From: Vibrio sp. HI00D65
GTDB taxonomy: Bacteria > Pseudomonadota > Gammaproteobacteria > Enterobacterales > Vibrionaceae
Assembly: GCF_001635455.1 (NCBI RefSeq)
Contig: NZ_LWEH01000123.1
Coordinates: 62,001 to 126,000 of the forward strand
Direction of reading: 5' to 3'
Length of the DNA stretch: 64,000 bases
The notes under the pieces: model-generated
The model's database searches: none
Told to the model about the DNA's origin: nothing
The model's input: only the letters and a program-made list of their open reading frames with translations
In this document: one piece after another, positions 63,361 through 64,000 of the stretch
Numbering within the stretch: position 1 is the first letter of the stretch
How the letters are laid out: each line of letters opens with the position of its first letter
Program-made: the position numbers and the translations under genes

Positions 63361-64000
63361 TATGAAATACCTAAAAGTTGTAGTGCAGACTCTCGATCCG
63401 AATAGTGGATAGTTTCGTCTTTCAATACTTGGTAATCCTCATGGCCTTTACCTGCCAGAAGAATAATGTCGTTATTACCCGCCTGCTCTAAAGCAAACTT
63501 AACCGCCTGATAGCGATCGTGCTCAACAAAGGTGGCTTCAGGCTCACTTAAACCTGCCAGCATGTCTTTAACAATCAATGCAGGATCTTCGCTGCGAGGG
63601 TTGTCATCTGAAATAATAACTTTGTCGGCAAACCGCTCTGCGGTCACAGCCATCATTGGGCGCTTGCCAGTATCTCGATCACCACCGCAGCCAAAGATTG
63701 CCCATAGCTTTCCAGAGCAGTGAACTCGCAGTGCTGCCAGTGCTTTCTCTAGTGCGTCTGGTGTATGCGCGTAATCGACCACTACTTTTGCTTTGTTTGG
63801 TACTTGGAACAATTCCATGCGACCAATAACTGGTTGCAATTGAGGTGCTGTGTCGATCAAAGTTTGCTTGTCGATGCCTAGTGAAAGTAATGTCGCGAAA
63901 GCAACCAATACATTTGATGCGTTGAACTGGCCAATTAAAGGAACAGACAGTTGTCCCTGTCCCCAACTGCCATCAAAAGCGAGTTTGATACCTGTCTCTG
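63360..64000 (-). CDS. murE: UDP-N-acetylmuramoyl-tripeptide synthetase MurE, C-terminal part
   Basis: The frame is open to the right edge, so the N-terminus and P-loop are outside. The visible part of about 213 residues has the substrate-binding and C-terminal domains: [62 protein letters not shown], and the diaminopimelate-selecting DNPRSEDP. The DNPR motif indicates meso-diaminopimelate, not lysine, as the added residue, consistent with dapB in this window. Confidence 0.96.
   Translation of the reverse strand, partial: ETGIKLAFDGSWGQGQLSVPLIGQFNASNVLVAFATLLSLGIDKQTLIDTAPQLQPVIGRMELFQVPNKAKVVVDYAHTPDALEKALAALRVHCSGKLWAIFGCGGDRDTGKRPMMAVTAERFADKVIISDDNPRSEDPALIVKDMLAGLSEPEATFVEHDRYQAVKFALEQAGNNDIILLAGKGHEDYQVLKDETIHYSDRESALQLLGIS

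Overview
This window is a stretch of chromosome from a marine Vibrio. The proteins match Vibrio and enterobacterial families closely, with the Vibrio arrangement of arcA next to arcB and of two consecutive glutamate synthase operons. The gene order resembles the larger Vibrio chromosome, and the composition looks like the Splendidus or Harveyi groups, but I cannot name the species. Nearly all genes are core housekeeping genes. I see no prophage, integron, CRISPR array, insertion sequence, tRNA or rRNA.

Layout. 1-8.8 kb: the 3' end of srmB, yaaA and an alanine:sodium symporter, a small DUF3545 gene, a hemerythrin-like protein, ung, a 40-codon His-rich small gene, nfo, the anaerobic stress gene grcA and an FMN reductase. 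8.8-13.7 kb: the thrLABC operon with an intact attenuator. 14-22.2 kb: an unknown beta-rich exported protein, an RraA-family protein, the ArcA/ArcB redox system with a lipoprotein gene between its two halves, a GGDEF/PAS protein and the radical-SAM gene yhcC. 22.5-35.1 kb: two complete, clearly divergent NADPH-GOGAT operons in tandem (gltB1D1 and gltB2D2). 35.2-41.4 kb: a DUF1499 lipoprotein, the mtnN-cobD-btuF-yadS operon, and a flavodoxin/LysR/TSUP group. 41.5-48 kb: carAB, dapB and mutT on the minus strand. 48-64 kb: secA, then the division and cell-wall (dcw) cluster read on the minus strand: murE (cut at the right edge), murF, mraY, murD, ftsW, murG, murC, ftsQ, ftsA, ftsZ and lpxC.

How it works together. 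Several parts bear on oxygen and redox control: ArcB/ArcA, an FNR-type box upstream of arcA, and two FNR-type boxes upstream of grcA whose 53-bp spacing equals that of E. coli yfiD. Nitrogen assimilation (GOGAT x2), aspartate-family biosynthesis (thrABC, dapB) and carbamoyl phosphate synthesis (carAB) carry readable control signals: a Thr/Ile leader peptide and attenuator, tandem ARG boxes plus a strong sigma-70-type promoter, and a hairpin-rich gltB1 leader.

The observations I consider most worth checking are: the loss of the second redox cysteine (position 241) in ArcB while Cys180 is kept; a short His-rich gene with a near-perfect Shine-Dalgarno and its own elaborate terminator; the structured gltB1 leader; a perfect inverted-repeat operator candidate before the unknown exported protein; and the lpxC-secA and murC-ftsQ gaps. 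I found no convincing wholly new multi-gene system; the window is essentially core genome.
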